Shown here piece by piece: positions 6,976 to 16,557 of a stretch of DNA of 16,557 nt. The stretch is from contig NW_019091410.1 of NCBI RefSeq assembly GCF_001949145.1, forward strand, positions 1,516,209 to 1,532,765, given 5' to 3'. Source of the DNA: Acanthaster planci. Its lineage: Eukaryota > Echinodermata > Asteroidea > Valvatida > Acanthasteridae. The position numbers and the translations under genes are program-made. The notes under the pieces were generated by a model. That model did not search any database. It worked only from the letters and a program-made list of their open reading frames with translations, and was not told the DNA's origin. Positions within the stretch are counted from its first letter, which is position 1. Every line of letters begins with the position of its first letter.

Positions 6976-9835
6976 TGTTTTTTTCTCTCCCAGAGTGATG
7001 TTGCTGCAACCTTTTGTAATGAATATTAATTTTGTTAACTTTCTCTTTCAAAGTAGTCCACTGAAAGGCATCTCTTGTCATTCGTTTTTCTTAGTGGCCA
7101 CGTGAATACCGAATTAATTGGATGTTGCATCGAGTGTAGTTCTTTTAAGTATGTATATGACCACAAATTCAAAGATGACTGTAGGTAATGTACCTTTCGA
7201 TGCTATTAATGACATTGATGGGACCAACATTTTTTGAAATTTTGAGTATTCTTTTTTGTAGTTTAAGTTGACAATCTGCTATATCGTTCACAAACAGAGA
7301 GTTTATAAAAAAAATGCACAATTGGATCACTGGGGATAAAGAAACGAGACCAATTCATATTGTACTTAATGAAAATTACTTTTGGAATTAATATACAATG
7401 CTAAGCACTGGGGATATTCATTAATGAGGGAAAAATTGATAGTAAGGTAGTCTGGAACCATGTATCTCAAACAAAATAATAGTTCCTGGTTCGAAAACCT
7501 TACCTACAAATATTAAGGTCAACAGCGTGGATTGTATATCGTGAATGGGTATGGCCGATCATTTAACTAATATGGTGTTTCGTCTATTGCCAAAATCTAT
7601 TTTTATGGACCGTTTTATAATTGGACTTCGAGGCCGCTAATGATTTGGTAGCTACATTTAACCTTGGCCTCTCGGTTGAATTTTCAGTTAATCAATTAAG
7701 TTAGTAAAATGAACTAGAGAGGAGGCTGTGAAGGATGATGACGTCAGCGCCTGAAATTGTGACTGGAGTCATTAACTCGAGTCATTTCGTTTCTGATTGA
7801 CTTAAAGTTCACAGGTGGTTCCCAAGTTTAAAACTGGACGCCTGATACACATCCATTTTTCACGGAGATCTCTGTGTCTAGAGATTAACCAATGCTGTAC
7901 CAGTCTGTACAATTGACATTTTCTCCTTACAACTTACAGTTGTCTCCGAAAGTATCCTCTAAGAAATTTTTGTACGTCTATAGAGTATGTTTTTCGTCTC
8001 GTGCTGTGTGTTTTCATAATTATTGTAACTTTGGTTTTGTAATCGTTTTTTTAAACTTGTTTTAAATGGTTGTATGTTTACGTTAGAGCCTGTGCAAAAT
8101 GGTGACAAGGCTATGTCCTTTGAGAAACATTTAAAATTAATAAAAGTCATAGTTTTACTTATTTCTTCTCTCACAGATTAAGATTTATGTGACATTTTAG
8201 TTGATTCTGTATTCCACGCTTCAGGGCTTCTTGACGAAGTTTACTTTATCTGTAACATATATACAATTCTTATTCAACCGCGAAAAGTGCACTTGCATTG
8301 TCTGCAACGGTTTTGTAAATAATATGCAAATGTTTTATTTTGTTCAATTGAAGGAGAATATAACATTCAAATCGGGATTCAACCTCTCCTTGTCACAAGC
8401 AATATTGTCAGACATTCTTCCTTCTTGAAGCCATGTCCTTGTTTACCGCTTCATGGCAAAACACCATTTTGTCCTCGATGTTGAAGTGCTCCGACTTGAG
8501 GCGAGCCTAACTCTTGTTTTGCCACATCACGCAGGTTGTTGAAGTCGTCATCCGATCCAACCAATTAGCCCTGTGCTATATTCAATCTACCAATCCAGTC
8601 TTACCAATCACAGTTCCTGGTTGTTCATGCTCTTTGATATTGATATAATTGCCACACTTGCGAGTCTTTAATGCTTTTTGGGAGTCATCTGATGTGAAAA
8701 TCACGTATTAATGTAAATTAAGCTTTTATGCTTAGGTGATGAACAGTACATGTACATGTACATTGCCGTGGCGCGCTCAGTGCGTGCAGCGCTCCCTTGC
8801 TGTCTGTCCAAATTAAGCCCGAGGTTGGTGAGTCACGTGAGTTGCAGTTTCAGTCTAATTTCCGTGATTTTACCCATTGTTGTTGGGATCCATCTGTCTG
8901 TGTCCGTGACCTATTGTGTTTTCACCCCTGACTGTTTTTCAGTTTCATGACACGCTATAGAGAGACTAGCGCTGTCTGCACGTATCAGCATCGAGCCCGA
9001 GGCTCTCTGTTGAAGTCGACGCAGTATATGCAGTATCCGGTTCTTAATTAAGCGTGATGCCACTTCAGTTTGAACCACGCCCTCTGCACATGCAGATACA
9101 CGACCATCGCAGGTACGTTAGTTCGCGGTAAATTGCCGTTATTGTTTCGTTTGATTTGACGTGTGGAGTCAATCTGAAAGACTCTTCCACAAAAATTTGC
9201 AGCCTGAAAAGTCTGAATTTAACATAATTTATGTATTTTGTGTCTTGACTCCTTACTTTCAATCGTCTGATCGTATTTAGAATTGAAGCTGACACATAAC
9301 AGCCTCGTTTTCAAACGCGGAAGTGCACAAATCGACGCTAAAAGCCTCGTATTGGGATCCCTCTATGCCAGTTTGTTGGAAACGTTTATTGTGCATACGT
9401 ACACGTTGTCACTATCACCCGGCGGCTATTCCATCTTTGTGTTGCTCGACAGCTGTTGGTTGTGCGATTGTTTCCCTGTGGATGGAGTGTCCACGGCTAC
9501 CTGGTACCCAACCAGTATTGTTTTACGCGCTGCTCAGTGATCAGAAGCCATGAGCCAGTACATACTACACAGTATTATAGTTGGAATTATCATGCTTCAC
9601 ATTATGCAGTATCTCTGTACATAAATAATATCCTTTGGCTATGTCTAATTGTGGCCTGATGAAGTTAAGGGAGTTAACGGTGTGGTCATAACGCTGCACA
9701 TTCAGGAAAGCAATGTGTGTGTTTTTTTTTAATCCGGCGTGTCAGCAGAAGCTTCCTTCTGCTATTCAAGATAACACTCAAAATTCAAACATTAATGTTT
9801 AGGCAACCTGGCCTTGAGGTAAAATTGTATAATAT
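6976..9835. other. Intergenic or 3'UTR stretch with no recognisable gene
   Basis: About 2.9 kb of AT-rich sequence after the sulfotransferase stop. Open frames here are short and carry no family signal. The nearest canonical AATAAA on the + strand that I found is at 8139-8144, about 1.16 kb after the stop, so the 3'UTR could be long or use a variant signal. A GTACAT repeat making a palindrome (GTACATGTACATGTAC) lies near 8748-8763. Confidence 0.6.
8139..8144 (+). terminator. Possible poly(A) signal for the sulfotransferase gene
   Basis: AATAAA in the + orientation about 1.16 kb after the stop codon. It is the first canonical hexamer I found after the gene. Weak support, as the distance is long and variant signals closer to the stop cannot be excluded. 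Confidence 0.3.
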
Positions 9836-9970
9836 CCGCCTTGAGCCGAAGCACCCCCTCATCCGTTTGAAAAGAGCCAGTTTGGTGCGGAGTATTCACT
9901 TTGTTGGTAGCGACACGCCTGTAACGCGCGCATGTCATAATCGTTTGTGAACCAGCGAAGTTTCCTGCCA
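9836..9970 (+). mobile_element. SINE-like dispersed repeat, copy 2 (intergenic)
   Basis: Begins CCGCCTTGAGCCGAAGCACC, then GAAAAGAGCCAGTTTGGTG, TTTGTTGGTAGCGACACGCC and CGTTTGTGAACCAGCGAAG. It matches copies 1 and 3 in the same order but stops early: the CCCTCT tail seen in the other two is not present. Probably 3'-truncated or diverged. Confidence 0.72.
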
Positions 9971-10276
9971 GCGATTTAGTTAACCTGCCACATTATTCGC
10001 TAGGTATGCAAATCATTGCAAATTGGGCCAGTTTTACATGAACTAGCTCATGCATGATTCATGACAGAGTTTCGACCCTGGCGCTCGCGGTGGCTGTACT
10101 TGCGTTAAGCGCTCACGTATTACTGAGTGTATACACCACACTGCACGCCCCCACGTTGTTGAGCTCAGCAGAAGTGCAATGTATTGCATGGGTAACATAG
10201 TCGCTTGTAAATTATGCCTGAACTTTGAAGTACATTGAAGGCCTACTTTTTGTTGTCCTTGTGATTGTTGTGCATG

Positions 10277-10391
10277 TACGGAAGCGTATAAGGGCCACTT
10301 GCAGTTACTTGTGTTACTTGCAGTTACTCTCGCCGCGGCGAGATAGTAACTAGAAAAGATTTTTTGCAAGTGGCCCTTATACGCTTCCGTA
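10277..10391. mobile_element. 115-bp foldback element (MITE) with 27-bp perfect inverted ends
   Basis: The left end 10277-10303 (beginning TACGGAAGCGTATAAGGGCC) is the exact reverse complement of the right end 10365-10391. The interior has a second dyad: GTTACT, the perfect palindrome CTCGCCGCGGCGAG, AT, then AGTAAC. The element is flanked on both sides by TGCATG (10271-10276 and 10392-10397), which looks like a 6-bp target-site duplication. The ends also begin and finish with TA, so a TA target cannot be excluded. No coding capacity, as expected of a MITE. Perfect arms suggest recent insertion. Confidence 0.87.
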
Positions 10392-10514
10392 TGCATGTGT
10401 CTACTCAAAAATCTAGCGATGTGCAGAATAACGCTTGTGTGATGAATCATAGAAATTCAAATTGTAGCTGAATGTCGGTCGTCGCCAACACAGTCCTAGG
10501 CCTACATGTACACG

Positions 10515-10952
10515 TAAAGGGGAAAAATGCATAAGGGGAAAAATGCACAGGGGAAAATGCACAAAGGGAAAAATGCACGAGGGGAATATGCACAAGGGGA
10601 AAAAATGCACAGGGGAATATGCACAAGGGGGAAAAATGCACAAGGGGAATGTGCACAAGGGGAAAAAATGCACAGGGGAATATGCACAAGGGGAAAAATG
10701 CACAGGGGAATATGCACAAGGGGGAAAAATGCACAGGGGAAATATGCACAGGGAAAAATCCACAAGGGAAAAATGCACAGGGAAAAATCCACAAGGGAAA
10801 AATGCACAGGGAAAAATCCACAAGGGAAAAATGCACAGGGAAAAATCCACAAGGGAAAAATGCACAGGGGAAAATGCACAGGGGAAAATGCACTAGGGAA
10901 AAATGCACAAGGGGAAAATGCACTAGGGGAAAAATGCACTGGGGAAATTGCA
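10515..10952. repeat. 15-16-bp minisatellite, GGGGAAAAATGCACA type
   Basis: Roughly 28 tandem units of GGGGAAAAATGCACAA with variants. Between about 10745 and 10868 the units alternate AAAAATCCACAAGGG and AAAAATGCACAGGG(A), giving a 30-bp higher-order unit repeated four times. The unit has no stop codon in several frames, so both strands show long spurious open frames (Lys/Gly/His-rich on +, Phe/Pro/Cys-rich on -). Strand asymmetry is strong: the + strand is nearly all purine apart from the TGCAC core. Confidence 0.92.
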
Positions 10953-12672
10953 TACAAAAATTAGGAACTCTTTCCACAAAATACTTTATTTCAAGTAGGC
11001 TACGTGTGTGTTACAAATTTGAAAATTGTTGGCCTACGTATAATTGATTATCACTTCAAAACTGGACAATCCAAGTCTAATTTTAAGCTAATTGTAGCCG
11101 TTACGTTGCAATCGTTACCATCTCGCAGAGGATGCGGTGCAAGCAGGGAGGAACTTATTTTATATCGTGTGACCTTTAACCCTTATGCATCGTCTATAAC
11201 CATTTTGTACACAACTCTATGTGGCCATAGCGAATGTGTGGTATGGAAAAATATCGCTTCCCGCCAAAGGAGCCTCCGTTGCAATATACCCTCTTTCGGT
11301 CCAGCTCGACTCTCATCAAGGCATCAGACTAGGCTATGCTTTTCACAATTAAGTTCAAGGATTTTGGTTGTGTTAGTGATAGCAAGAAATGGTAAACATG
11401 ATGTTCTTCTATGGGTTTTCTGCAAAACGTGTCAGTAAATAACGTAGAATATTTGTAAAAGACGTACTCTTGTGAATGTGTAGTGATGTTTTGTGGTACA
11501 ACAGAACCACACAACAAGCTTTGAAAATGTATAGTTTTCCTGTGTAACATGAATTAACATCCATTTTCGTGTTGACTTTGCTGCGCCACTGTGACCCACT
11601 TCCATCAACCTGGTTTTGCCGTTCTTCTCGTGTTTTCTATTATCGCGAGAGAGACTACAGGTAATGCTTTTGTGGGTAAAGAATTTTATCTTACATCATT
11701 TTGCATGCTAAAGATAAGAACTGCTAAAACAGAATTTAAGACTTTTTTCCTGCCATCCTGCCAACTGTGACTAAGTTTGAAAGAAAAATCGGTGCATAAG
11801 CCAGCTGCGTACCATTTTAGTGTTGTTTGTGATTCGTCTGTAACTGTGTTCATACACTGCGTCTATATATCAGGTGAGAGAGTAAGTCATGACGCATATA
11901 ATCAAACATGTTATAAATGTCGTCACGCTATAAAGAGCGTAAGCAGCCATAGTCAATCTCGTCTACGTTGTTTTGTTTTCCACAACCATAATTTCTTTAG
12001 TCGGAAAACAAAGTCTGTTTGAATCTACAAATAAAAATCTGTCCATGTACGTTCACGTGGCATTGTTCTGTAGAGGAATTTTTAACAGTGTACAGGCCCG
12101 AGGTCAGCGAGTACATTGTAGTTGTCGAGCAGTGGTCGATTTCCTGTACGGAGTAGTACGAAATAAAGCCGCCAGGCAAAATTGGACGGTCGTAGAGGGA
12201 TAGTCGCTGATGGAACTTTAACCTGTTTTGGTGCTATGTATAAATGTTGCCTTAACCGCTTGTTTAACTCAACCAATATCTTAAGATATTGCATTCAGCA
12301 ATTCAAAGTCTATCAAAACTTGTCCTAAGAGAGGTCGAGTAGGCCTAGGCCTATATATTTTGTAACACGAAGAGGAACTCTATGGAAATTCTGTAAATAC
12401 TCTGCCAGTTGTTATTTCTTACCAGTTATTAGCATTTTAGCTCAGCGAAGATTCTCATGCTGATGTTCCATTTAATCTAATATCAGCCGGTGGAGCATCA
12501 TATCCAGTTTCCGCCGACGGTAGCCAGCCATCTTCATTGTTCCATTTATCGAGGAAATCTCTAATTTAAAACGAAATGCTTTGCGCACGGACAGTTGGCA
12601 TGGAATTTATTGAATGTAATAGCGGCCCTTCGAGCAGTATTCATTAATCGCAGCAACCATGCAGCCGTCGTG
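10953..12672. other. Intergenic stretch with no recognisable gene
   Basis: About 1.7 kb between the minisatellite and the promoter region of the next gene. The longest open frame here (11004-11438) has no recognisable motif, no splice context and ordinary noncoding composition. AGGCCTAGGCCTATATAT at about 12342-12358 is a short palindromic low-complexity patch. Confidence 0.5.
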
Positions 12673-12686
12673 GTTACTATGGCAAC
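12673..12686 (+). promoter_or_regulatory. RFX X-box-like site upstream of the secreted-protein gene
   Basis: GTTACTATGGCAAC matches the RFX X-box pattern GTTRCCATGGYAAC at all but one position. It lies 115-128 bases before the predicted start codon, the usual distance for a functional X-box. A CACGTG core (E-box) follows at about 12713. Binding is inferred only from the motif. Confidence 0.4.
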
Positions 12687-12800
12687 TAAAACGTTTGACT
12701 CCAGCGAGCACGCACGTGAACGGAAAAAGCAACATGGTACGGAGTTGTGCCGTCTCAGTTTAAATCCAGTAAGCAAGAAGTGAAGATAAGTTGGATAGAC

Positions 12801-13005
12801 ATGAATGATCTGCGCTACGTTTTGATCCTGACTTTGGCTCCTGGGCTGGTTTGCTCCTTCTGCTTGCTAGCCGTGCATGGAGAGATGTGTAGTGCTATGA
12901 CCAAGGCTTCAGCCGGTGACGATCTTGGCTCGCTCCGCGAGAGAGCTTTTACGGCTTTCCAAGCACAGTGCCGTGGAAAACCAGGCGATCTCGGCTCTAC
13001 GACAT
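12801..13005 (+). CDS. Methyltransf_FA gene exon 1 (signal peptide)
   Basis: ATG to donor ACAT|GTAAGT. Encodes residues 1-68: a signal peptide, then a Cys-containing linker (Cys30, and Cys56 in AFQAQCRGKPGD) with no recognised domain. Assigned to the following exons by phase (T plus TT gives Phe69) and because an extracellular domain needs a leader. Confidence 0.75.
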
Positions 13006-16000
13006 GTAAGTCTTATTAATAACCTCCTTGTTTTTCTTTATCGGCAGCACTGTGGGTACTTCATAGGTCTAAACTTTACGTTCATACTTTGCGTCCATAA
13101 AAAAACACAAAATAGAGAACTATCTTTGCATAGTGAATGGGCGTGTATGCACACGCAGTAGATTTTTTTTCAGTCCTACATTTTTTGCTCTCCTTCAGCA
13201 CTTGAGCCTCCGGGCAAGACTGCGCATATGAACGCGCCACCGATCTAGACTTTCTGTTCTACATCATATAGTTCGAATGTATGGTCATGGCTCATGCGCC
13301 GGGCGTCTTTCCGTTGCTGTGGAGGGCAGATAGGTTTTCCTGACTTTGTCATCCAGATAAAAACGAGCCTTTTATTCCCACACTATTATCCTACTTACAT
13401 CACCCAGTGTTATACTGAATTTTAGATGTGATCGCAAACAAAACTAAGAACCGAAAGAACACTAAAAACGAATGGCATAAGTTGACAATGAGGGATATAT
13501 TAAGAATATTACGTCACGTCTGAGAACGAGTGTGATTGTCGTAGTCTGATCAAAATTGTGTGACGTGATCTTACGGAAATAATGCACCCGAGCCCTGCGG
13601 TTCATCAACACTAACTGTATGCATGTTGCACGAGTCATGGTGCTGTATCTGGTATCAACAAGTCAAAGCATGACATAGGCCCTACAAATGTCCGTGTTGA
13701 GCACCGTGCAAACCCTAGGCCTATTCGGCATGCATGTTTTGAGTTTTCTAATATACCACAAAATTCAGGAGACGAGCGAATAGTAAAAGTTATGACTTTT
13801 TCCTGGGTATTTCCTCCCAGTTTGTTCATTCGCCCTGGAGCCTTCAAACCCACCCGGAATCACGTTCATCTTGCAGCCCCTGTACGAGCCTTTTCGTCTG
13901 GATTTCCACGTGAAGACTAGGCGCGATGGCATGTTAGTCTTGGCGGAAGAAAGGACAGAAGAATCTTCATTCGCGTGGATAGGTGAGTATTGGTGACAAT
14001 CACTTGAAGTACTGGCAGGAACATTATTTTGCCAAAATTTATCCACATGTGGTCCCTTACAAAATGCCCAACTTCTTGAAGCAAAATAGGAAATTATTTT
14101 TGTCTTGACATAAAACCCAACGAACCCAGCGACAACCACCGGTGGTTTTTAAATGTCTATTTTTTCTACTAAGCCCAAAAGAGAACAGTTTTGTAAAGTT
14201 ATTGCAATAAAATGCCTGAGTATTTTAGCTTACTGTCAGTTGCCTCTGGGGTCGATTTTCAAAATCCTTGATATGGAAAGATTTAAAGTCTTTGTATAAA
14301 TGAAACGCGTACCAACGCCGTCTTTTGTTATGTGACACGTGTTAATGTCAAATTGGAGGAAAAGGTTACGATCATTCAGTGCACCCCACAAATTAACCGT
14401 AATGGCGGGGTATTTCACAGCCATTATGGAAAAGCAATTGATATCTGCCTTGAGCAAAAGCACGGGTCCCTCGTCGTTTGAAAAGAGCCATTTTGGTCGG
14501 AAGTGTTCATTTTCTTGGTAGCGATGCGACTGCAGCGCTTGCATTTCGTAGTCGTTTGTGAACCAGTGATGTGCAGACCTGTACTACCAACAGCCCTCCG
14601 TTGCTGGGAAAGTTGCGCCCTCTATCGGGCCTGTTCGGGGCCCACATTTTAATGACATTTTTATGTTTTCCTTGCGCACGCATTTGAAATTGACTGATCT
14701 CTCTGAGAACCAAGGATTTAATTTGAAGGATTCATGAAATGAATTTTTCTTAGAAGCACTTTTTGTGTATCTCTGAACACTTTTTCAATGTATGAAGACT
14801 GTTCGACATCTTTTTTGCGTTACGTGAACTGAAAAGTGTACTTGTTAAACATTCAAAATTGGCCGAGCATTTTTAGACAAGTACGGGCGCTTTTACTTTG
14901 ATGTAAATCCAGGAAGACGTGGTTCAGTTTGCATGTTTTCCTGTTCAAATTGTGAATTCAAAATTTCCTATCTGAAAACGTTTCTGATGTGGAATGGATA
15001 CTTGCTGGCGTATTGTCATGTACTTGAACAAAAATAAATTACCAAAGGAATGAAATTTACGATAGCAGTGTTTAATAAAATCCAGAAATTTTCTGTGCAA
15101 AAATTGGTGCAACATTGAGATTCAGTGCCTTGGATGACATCATAGTTTTGCTTATGAATATGCAAATGTCATTGGTATAAAATCTCCAAAAAATCCAAAA
15201 CCTGGGTTAAAATTGCAAAACGAATTTTCAAGTTAACTGAGACCCAAAAGTACAATTTTAAGAGTTTTTGTAAAATATTTCTATTTCATGGTCCTTTTAA
15301 GTCCAAATATACAATTTTAATTATTTGTGTGTCATATTTAGCAAATAAGCTAAGTAACGATTGATAAAAATATCACCTGAAGGACGCATAGAAACTTTTC
15401 CCGGGTTCTAAGAGTAATATCCAATATCACAGCAGTCGATAACTGTTTTGCTGTACCTCCGTCGTGAGTTCAATATTTCAACACCTGAAGTGTCTTAGCT
15501 TTTACCGACGAACGTCTTTCCATTCCTGCATGCACAGTTTCAAGGACGTGCACGGCCGGACTCTATGCATCGTTTTGATTGTGTCGGTCGCATGTGTCTT
15601 GCTCGAAAACAAGATCTTAATGTCCTAAAAATTGTAACGAGAAATGAGTTGAGACAGAACCGGTATTTGACAGACATTAGCCTTGAAAACAATTAAAGTG
15701 TTCCTGACCGTATCATATGTAAACCAGTTCGCTGTTCCCTCTTCAACTCAGTTATTAACTGTTCCCGCGAGAGTAGAACAGGTACCAATGAATACGAGTA
15801 CAAACGGTCCCTGGGTTGTAGTTTGGGCTGTGGATGGAGACTATGATATCACGTGTGTGACGTGCGCTAGGATGAAGGTGATACGCCTTTTATTGACCAG
15901 TCAGTGACCATTCTGGCCTAATGCATGTACAGTTTAGAGAGACAGGGGTATATCAAAGTCATCGCAAGTTATAAAAGCGATGATATTGCAGGATAACAAA

Positions 16001-16506
16001 AGGTATCGATTTGTAGAATCTACGGTTCATTTCCGAGTAGTGTTGCTGGCAGTCTTATGCGCATCGCTGTTTGTGTCTAAGCGGTGTCATATCCATATCT
16101 ACTTTAAAAGAGTTCAAATTTACCCAAGTTTTATTATGCCGCCCTTTCCCGTACTCCTCAGTCACGAAATGTCTTTGATGACAATTCCACAGACATCGGT
16201 GGCTTCAATATGTACAAGTCCGCCATAAGAGCTTGTTTTTCGCCTGGTCCAACTTGCGACCCCTTACTCGGAGGCCAATCGGTTTACGACCACGGAGAAC
16301 TTCTCGTCACTGCCGAAGAAAGCCGCCCCTTCTGGGTCGCTTACAAGGACGGCATAGTGACCGTGGGTAAAGGAGGACACGATCAGGCTTTCATGGAGTG
16401 GAACGCCACAGCATACCACGGCGACATATCAACTCTGGTACACGTCGGTATATCAGCCTGGAAATACGTACCTGGAGAATGGGTGTTTTACCAATTCTGT
16501 GCCTAA
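12801..16506 (+). CDS. Secreted Methyltransf_FA (farnesoic acid O-methyltransferase-like) domain protein, three exons, 226 aa
   Basis: Coding exons 12801-13005, 13821-13982 and 16193-16506 total 681 nt, with phases 1 and 1 and GT-AG introns. Residues 1-27 form a hydrophobic signal peptide (VLILTLAPGLV, likely cut after AVHG). Residues about 69-226 match the Methyltransf_FA domain (PF12248): FRLDFHVKTRRDGMLVLAEE, DIGGFNMYKSAIR, RPFWVAYKDGIVTVGKGG, AFMEWNAT, then VHVGISAWKYVPGEWVFYQF. The domain is named after a crustacean protein said to methylate farnesoic acid, but it lacks the S-adenosylmethionine fold. It is common in secreted invertebrate proteins, so enzymatic activity should not be assumed. 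The start is the first in-frame ATG; the upstream frame has only GTG. A short upstream ORF (12734-12763) may lie in the 5'UTR. The intron-2 length (2.2 kb) leaves room for alternative exons, but the domain reads through without a gap. Confidence 0.86.
13821..13982 (+). CDS. Methyltransf_FA gene exon 2
   Basis: Acceptor TTTCCTCCCAG and donor ATAG|GTGAGT. Encodes residues 69-122: CSFALEPSNPPGITFILQPL, then YEPFRLDFHVKTRRDGMLVL and ESSFAWI. The F-x-VK-x-x-RD-x-x-x-L pattern is the first half of the PF12248 domain. Confidence 0.88.
14445..14632 (+). mobile_element. SINE-like dispersed repeat, copy 3 (intron 2 of the secreted-protein gene)
   Basis: Begins CTGCCTTGAGCAAAAGCAC, then GAAAAGAGCCATTTTGGTCG, TTTTCTTGGTAGCGATGCGA and GTCGTTTGTGAACCAGTGA, with a tail TTGCGCCCTCTATCGGGCC. 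It is the fullest of the three copies at the 3' end. Some 30 bases between the GAACCAG block and the tail are recognisably shared with copy 1 (CAGCCCTCCGTTGCTGGGAA against GAGCCTCCCCTGCTACGAAA). Confidence 0.75.
16193..16506 (+). CDS. Methyltransf_FA gene exon 3 (C-terminus and stop)
   Basis: Acceptor ATTCCACAG; TAA at 16504-16506. Encodes residues 123-226: DIGGFNMYKSAIR, FWVAYKDGIVTVGKG, AFMEWNAT, HVGISAWKYVPGEWVFYQFC. These are the second-half signatures of the domain, and the exon ends one residue after a final Cys. Confidence 0.92.
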
Positions 16507-16510
16507 TAAA
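16505..16510 (+). terminator. AATAAA overlapping the stop codon
   Basis: The hexamer begins inside the TAA stop (CCTAATAAACC). It could serve as a poly(A) signal and give an extremely short 3'UTR, though the second hexamer at 16537-16542 is the more likely one. Confidence 0.4.
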
Positions 16511-16536
16511 CCGAAGCAAGTGCTGAATTTGTAAAA

Positions 16537-16542
16537 AATAAA
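16537..16542 (+). terminator. Poly(A) signal of the Methyltransf_FA gene
   Basis: AATAAA 31 bases after the stop codon, in an A-rich context. The cleavage site would fall near or just past the window end. Confidence 0.65.
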
Positions 16543-16557
16543 TTTAGTTTTGAAAAG

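Noticed and set aside
7485-7500. GGTTCGAAAACC resembling a tRNA B box
   Set aside because: No A box at the proper distance and no cloverleaf could be drawn.
7655-7735. Imperfect hairpin around TTAATCAATTAA, considered as a microRNA precursor
   Set aside because: The stem is about 19 pairs, broken by a large internal loop, and the terminal loop is too small. Nothing beyond chance can be claimed without folding and small-RNA data.
10043-10450. 135-codon open frame on the - strand
   Set aside because: It runs through both arms of the MITE and has no recognisable motif.
10413-10977. Long open frames on both strands (up to 176 codons)
   Set aside because: They are translations of the 15-16-bp minisatellite in frames that lack stops. 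There is no splice context, and the composition is purely repetitive.
11004-11438. 144-codon open frame on the + strand
   Set aside because: No family signal, no signal peptide or splice context; length is compatible with chance in this region.
15683-15907. 74-codon open frame in intron 2 of the Methyltransf_FA gene, considered as an extra exon
   Set aside because: The domain reads continuously from exon 2 to exon 3 in phase. This frame shows no domain similarity.

Overview
The window is nuclear DNA of a multicellular animal. It has intron-split genes with GT-AG junctions, AT-rich introns, mammal-style AATAAA poly(A) signals, minisatellites and dispersed short repeats. There are no operons or Shine-Dalgarno sites. 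The protein families (a cytosolic-type PAPS sulfotransferase in tandem copies and a secreted Methyltransf_FA-domain protein) and the base composition suggest a marine invertebrate deuterostome. Amphioxus is my first guess, with a hemichordate or echinoderm possible. This is inference, not proof.

Layout, all genes on the + strand. (1) 449-1301: remnant of a sulfotransferase gene. It has copies of two internal exons, the first with a 19-nt deletion and frameshift, the second with a weakened donor. The last two exons are missing, and any 5' exons would lie outside the window. (2) 2627-6975: an apparently intact seven-exon sulfotransferase gene. Every junction is in phase and the total is 993 nt, or 330 residues plus stop. 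Its introns hold a 21-bp minisatellite (intron 1), a copy of a dispersed SINE-like repeat (intron 3) and a very regular array of nuclear-receptor-like half-sites (intron 5). The remnant and this gene are offset by about 4.4 kb and share intron sequence, so they arose by tandem duplication. (3) 6976-12800: about 5.8 kb with no convincing gene. It contains a second copy of the SINE-like repeat, a 115-bp foldback element with 27-bp perfect inverted ends, and a 430-bp GGGGAAAAATGCACA-type minisatellite. (4) 12801-16506: a three-exon gene for a 226-residue protein with a signal peptide followed by a Methyltransf_FA (PF12248) domain, with poly(A) signals at the window end. A third copy of the SINE-like repeat lies in its second intron.

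The two genes are not obviously linked in function. The sulfotransferase would act inside the cell on small hydroxylated substrates, while the Methyltransf_FA protein would be exported. The points most worth following are the predicted N-myristoylated N-terminus of the sulfotransferase, the alternating TGACCC/GGGTCA array in its intron 5, the broken tandem copy, and the undescribed short mobile elements.
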